In this document: positions 63,837 through 64,000 of the stretch, piece by piece
How the letters are laid out: every line of letters begins with the position of its first letter
Numbering within the stretch: the first letter of the stretch is position 1
Program-made: the position numbers and the translations under genes
From: Ilumatobacteraceae bacterium
Lineage (GTDB): Bacteria > Actinomycetota > Acidimicrobiia > Acidimicrobiales > Ilumatobacteraceae
Length of the DNA stretch: 64,000 nucleotides
NCBI GenBank assembly: GCA_033344875.1
Contig: JAWPMO010000001.1
Location: forward strand, 1,141,595-1,205,594
Reading direction: 5' to 3'
The notes under the pieces: model-generated
Told to the model about the DNA's origin: nothing
What the model saw: the letters and a program-made list of their open reading frames with translations, nothing else
Database searches by the model: none

Positions 63837-64000
63837 TCAGCCGCGCCGACGTTCGGCGAGCAACGCGTCGAGCAACTCGGGCGTCGCCGCGACGACCGGA
63901 GCGCGTCGGGCTTCGTGGTCGAGCACGCACAGGTCACGGCCGAGCACCTCCCGTGCCACGCCCCCGGCCTCCTCCAGGATCAGCACCGACGCGAGGTAGT
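63837..64000 (-). CDS. Inositol monophosphatase-like protein, C-terminal end (partial)
   Basis: The minus strand reads, from the window edge to TGA at 63837-63839, YLASVLILEEAGG, then LGRDLCVLDHEARRAPVVAA, then TPELLDALLAERRRG. This matches the end of inositol monophosphatase/HisN-type phosphatases (A-x-VLI-x-EEAGG; AATPELLDAL). The catalytic Asp residues lie beyond the edge, so SuhB, HisN or a relative cannot be told apart. It is convergent with the SDR gene, 13 bp apart. Confidence 0.8.
   Translation of the reverse strand, partial: YLASVLILEEAGGVAREVLGRDLCVLDHEARRAPVVAATPELLDALLAERRRG

Overview
The window is high-GC chromosomal DNA from an actinobacterium. The gene content (WhiB regulator, furA-katG pair, F420-type LLM oxidoreductase, PEP carboxylase, many short lipoproteins and Tat substrates, RNase P RNA) suggests class Acidimicrobiia, perhaps an Ilumatobacter relative. 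That placement is inference from gene content and style, not a database match. At least twelve genes carry a TAnnnT hexamer 6-7 nt before the start codon and no Shine-Dalgarno sequence, which points to widespread leaderless transcription.

Layout. 1-4,410: folC (cut by the left edge), clpX, clpP and tig (proteostasis), then a small divergent protein. 4,414-9,595: a coiled-coil NYN nuclease-like gene and a divergent DEDDh exonuclease/GIY-YIG/UVR fusion separated by two LexA-type SOS boxes, then thrB, trpD and a whiB gene. 9,705-15,115: peroxide defence, with DUF3501, an Fe-S CCG-domain protein, rubrerythrin, katG with a clear terminator, and a fur-family regulator. 15,181-20,166: a glycerol operon of glpD, an FAD-linked oxidase, a small membrane protein and glpK, all translationally coupled. 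20,306-23,471: two Tat-exported ferritin-like proteins, a membrane protein and a DUF2855 protein. 23,530-28,044: rnpB, a secreted protein built from nearly identical 354-bp repeats, an intact IS481-family element inserted at that gene's stop codon, and a membrane-anchored HNH nuclease. 28,062-41,191: epimerase, LacI regulator, phosphatase, zinc-ribbon protein, penicillin-binding protein, LLM oxidoreductase, three lipoproteins and ppc.

41,256-41,525 is a SelW-like (Rdx family) gene with an in-frame TGA at the redox position (Cys-Val-Pro-Sec) and a hairpin just downstream. It is very probably a selenoprotein that ordinary gene calling truncates. Beyond it lie cspA, three Fe(II)/2-oxoglutarate oxygenases, an MFS transporter, enoyl-CoA hydratases, a VOC protein, an S4 protein, a DUF3516-type helicase, a GntR regulator, a large secreted repeat protein, a solo cNMP-binding domain, a metallophosphoesterase, a serine hydrolase, a PadR regulator with two operator dyads, an Arr-type ADP-ribosyltransferase, tRNA-Val(UAC), a double DUF427 protein, a PLP decarboxylase, an SDR, and the end of an inositol monophosphatase-like gene cut by the right edge.

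The items most worth following are the selenoprotein, the twin SOS boxes, the IS481 element whose stop codon comes from its target site, and the two secreted repeat proteins that share one repeat domain.
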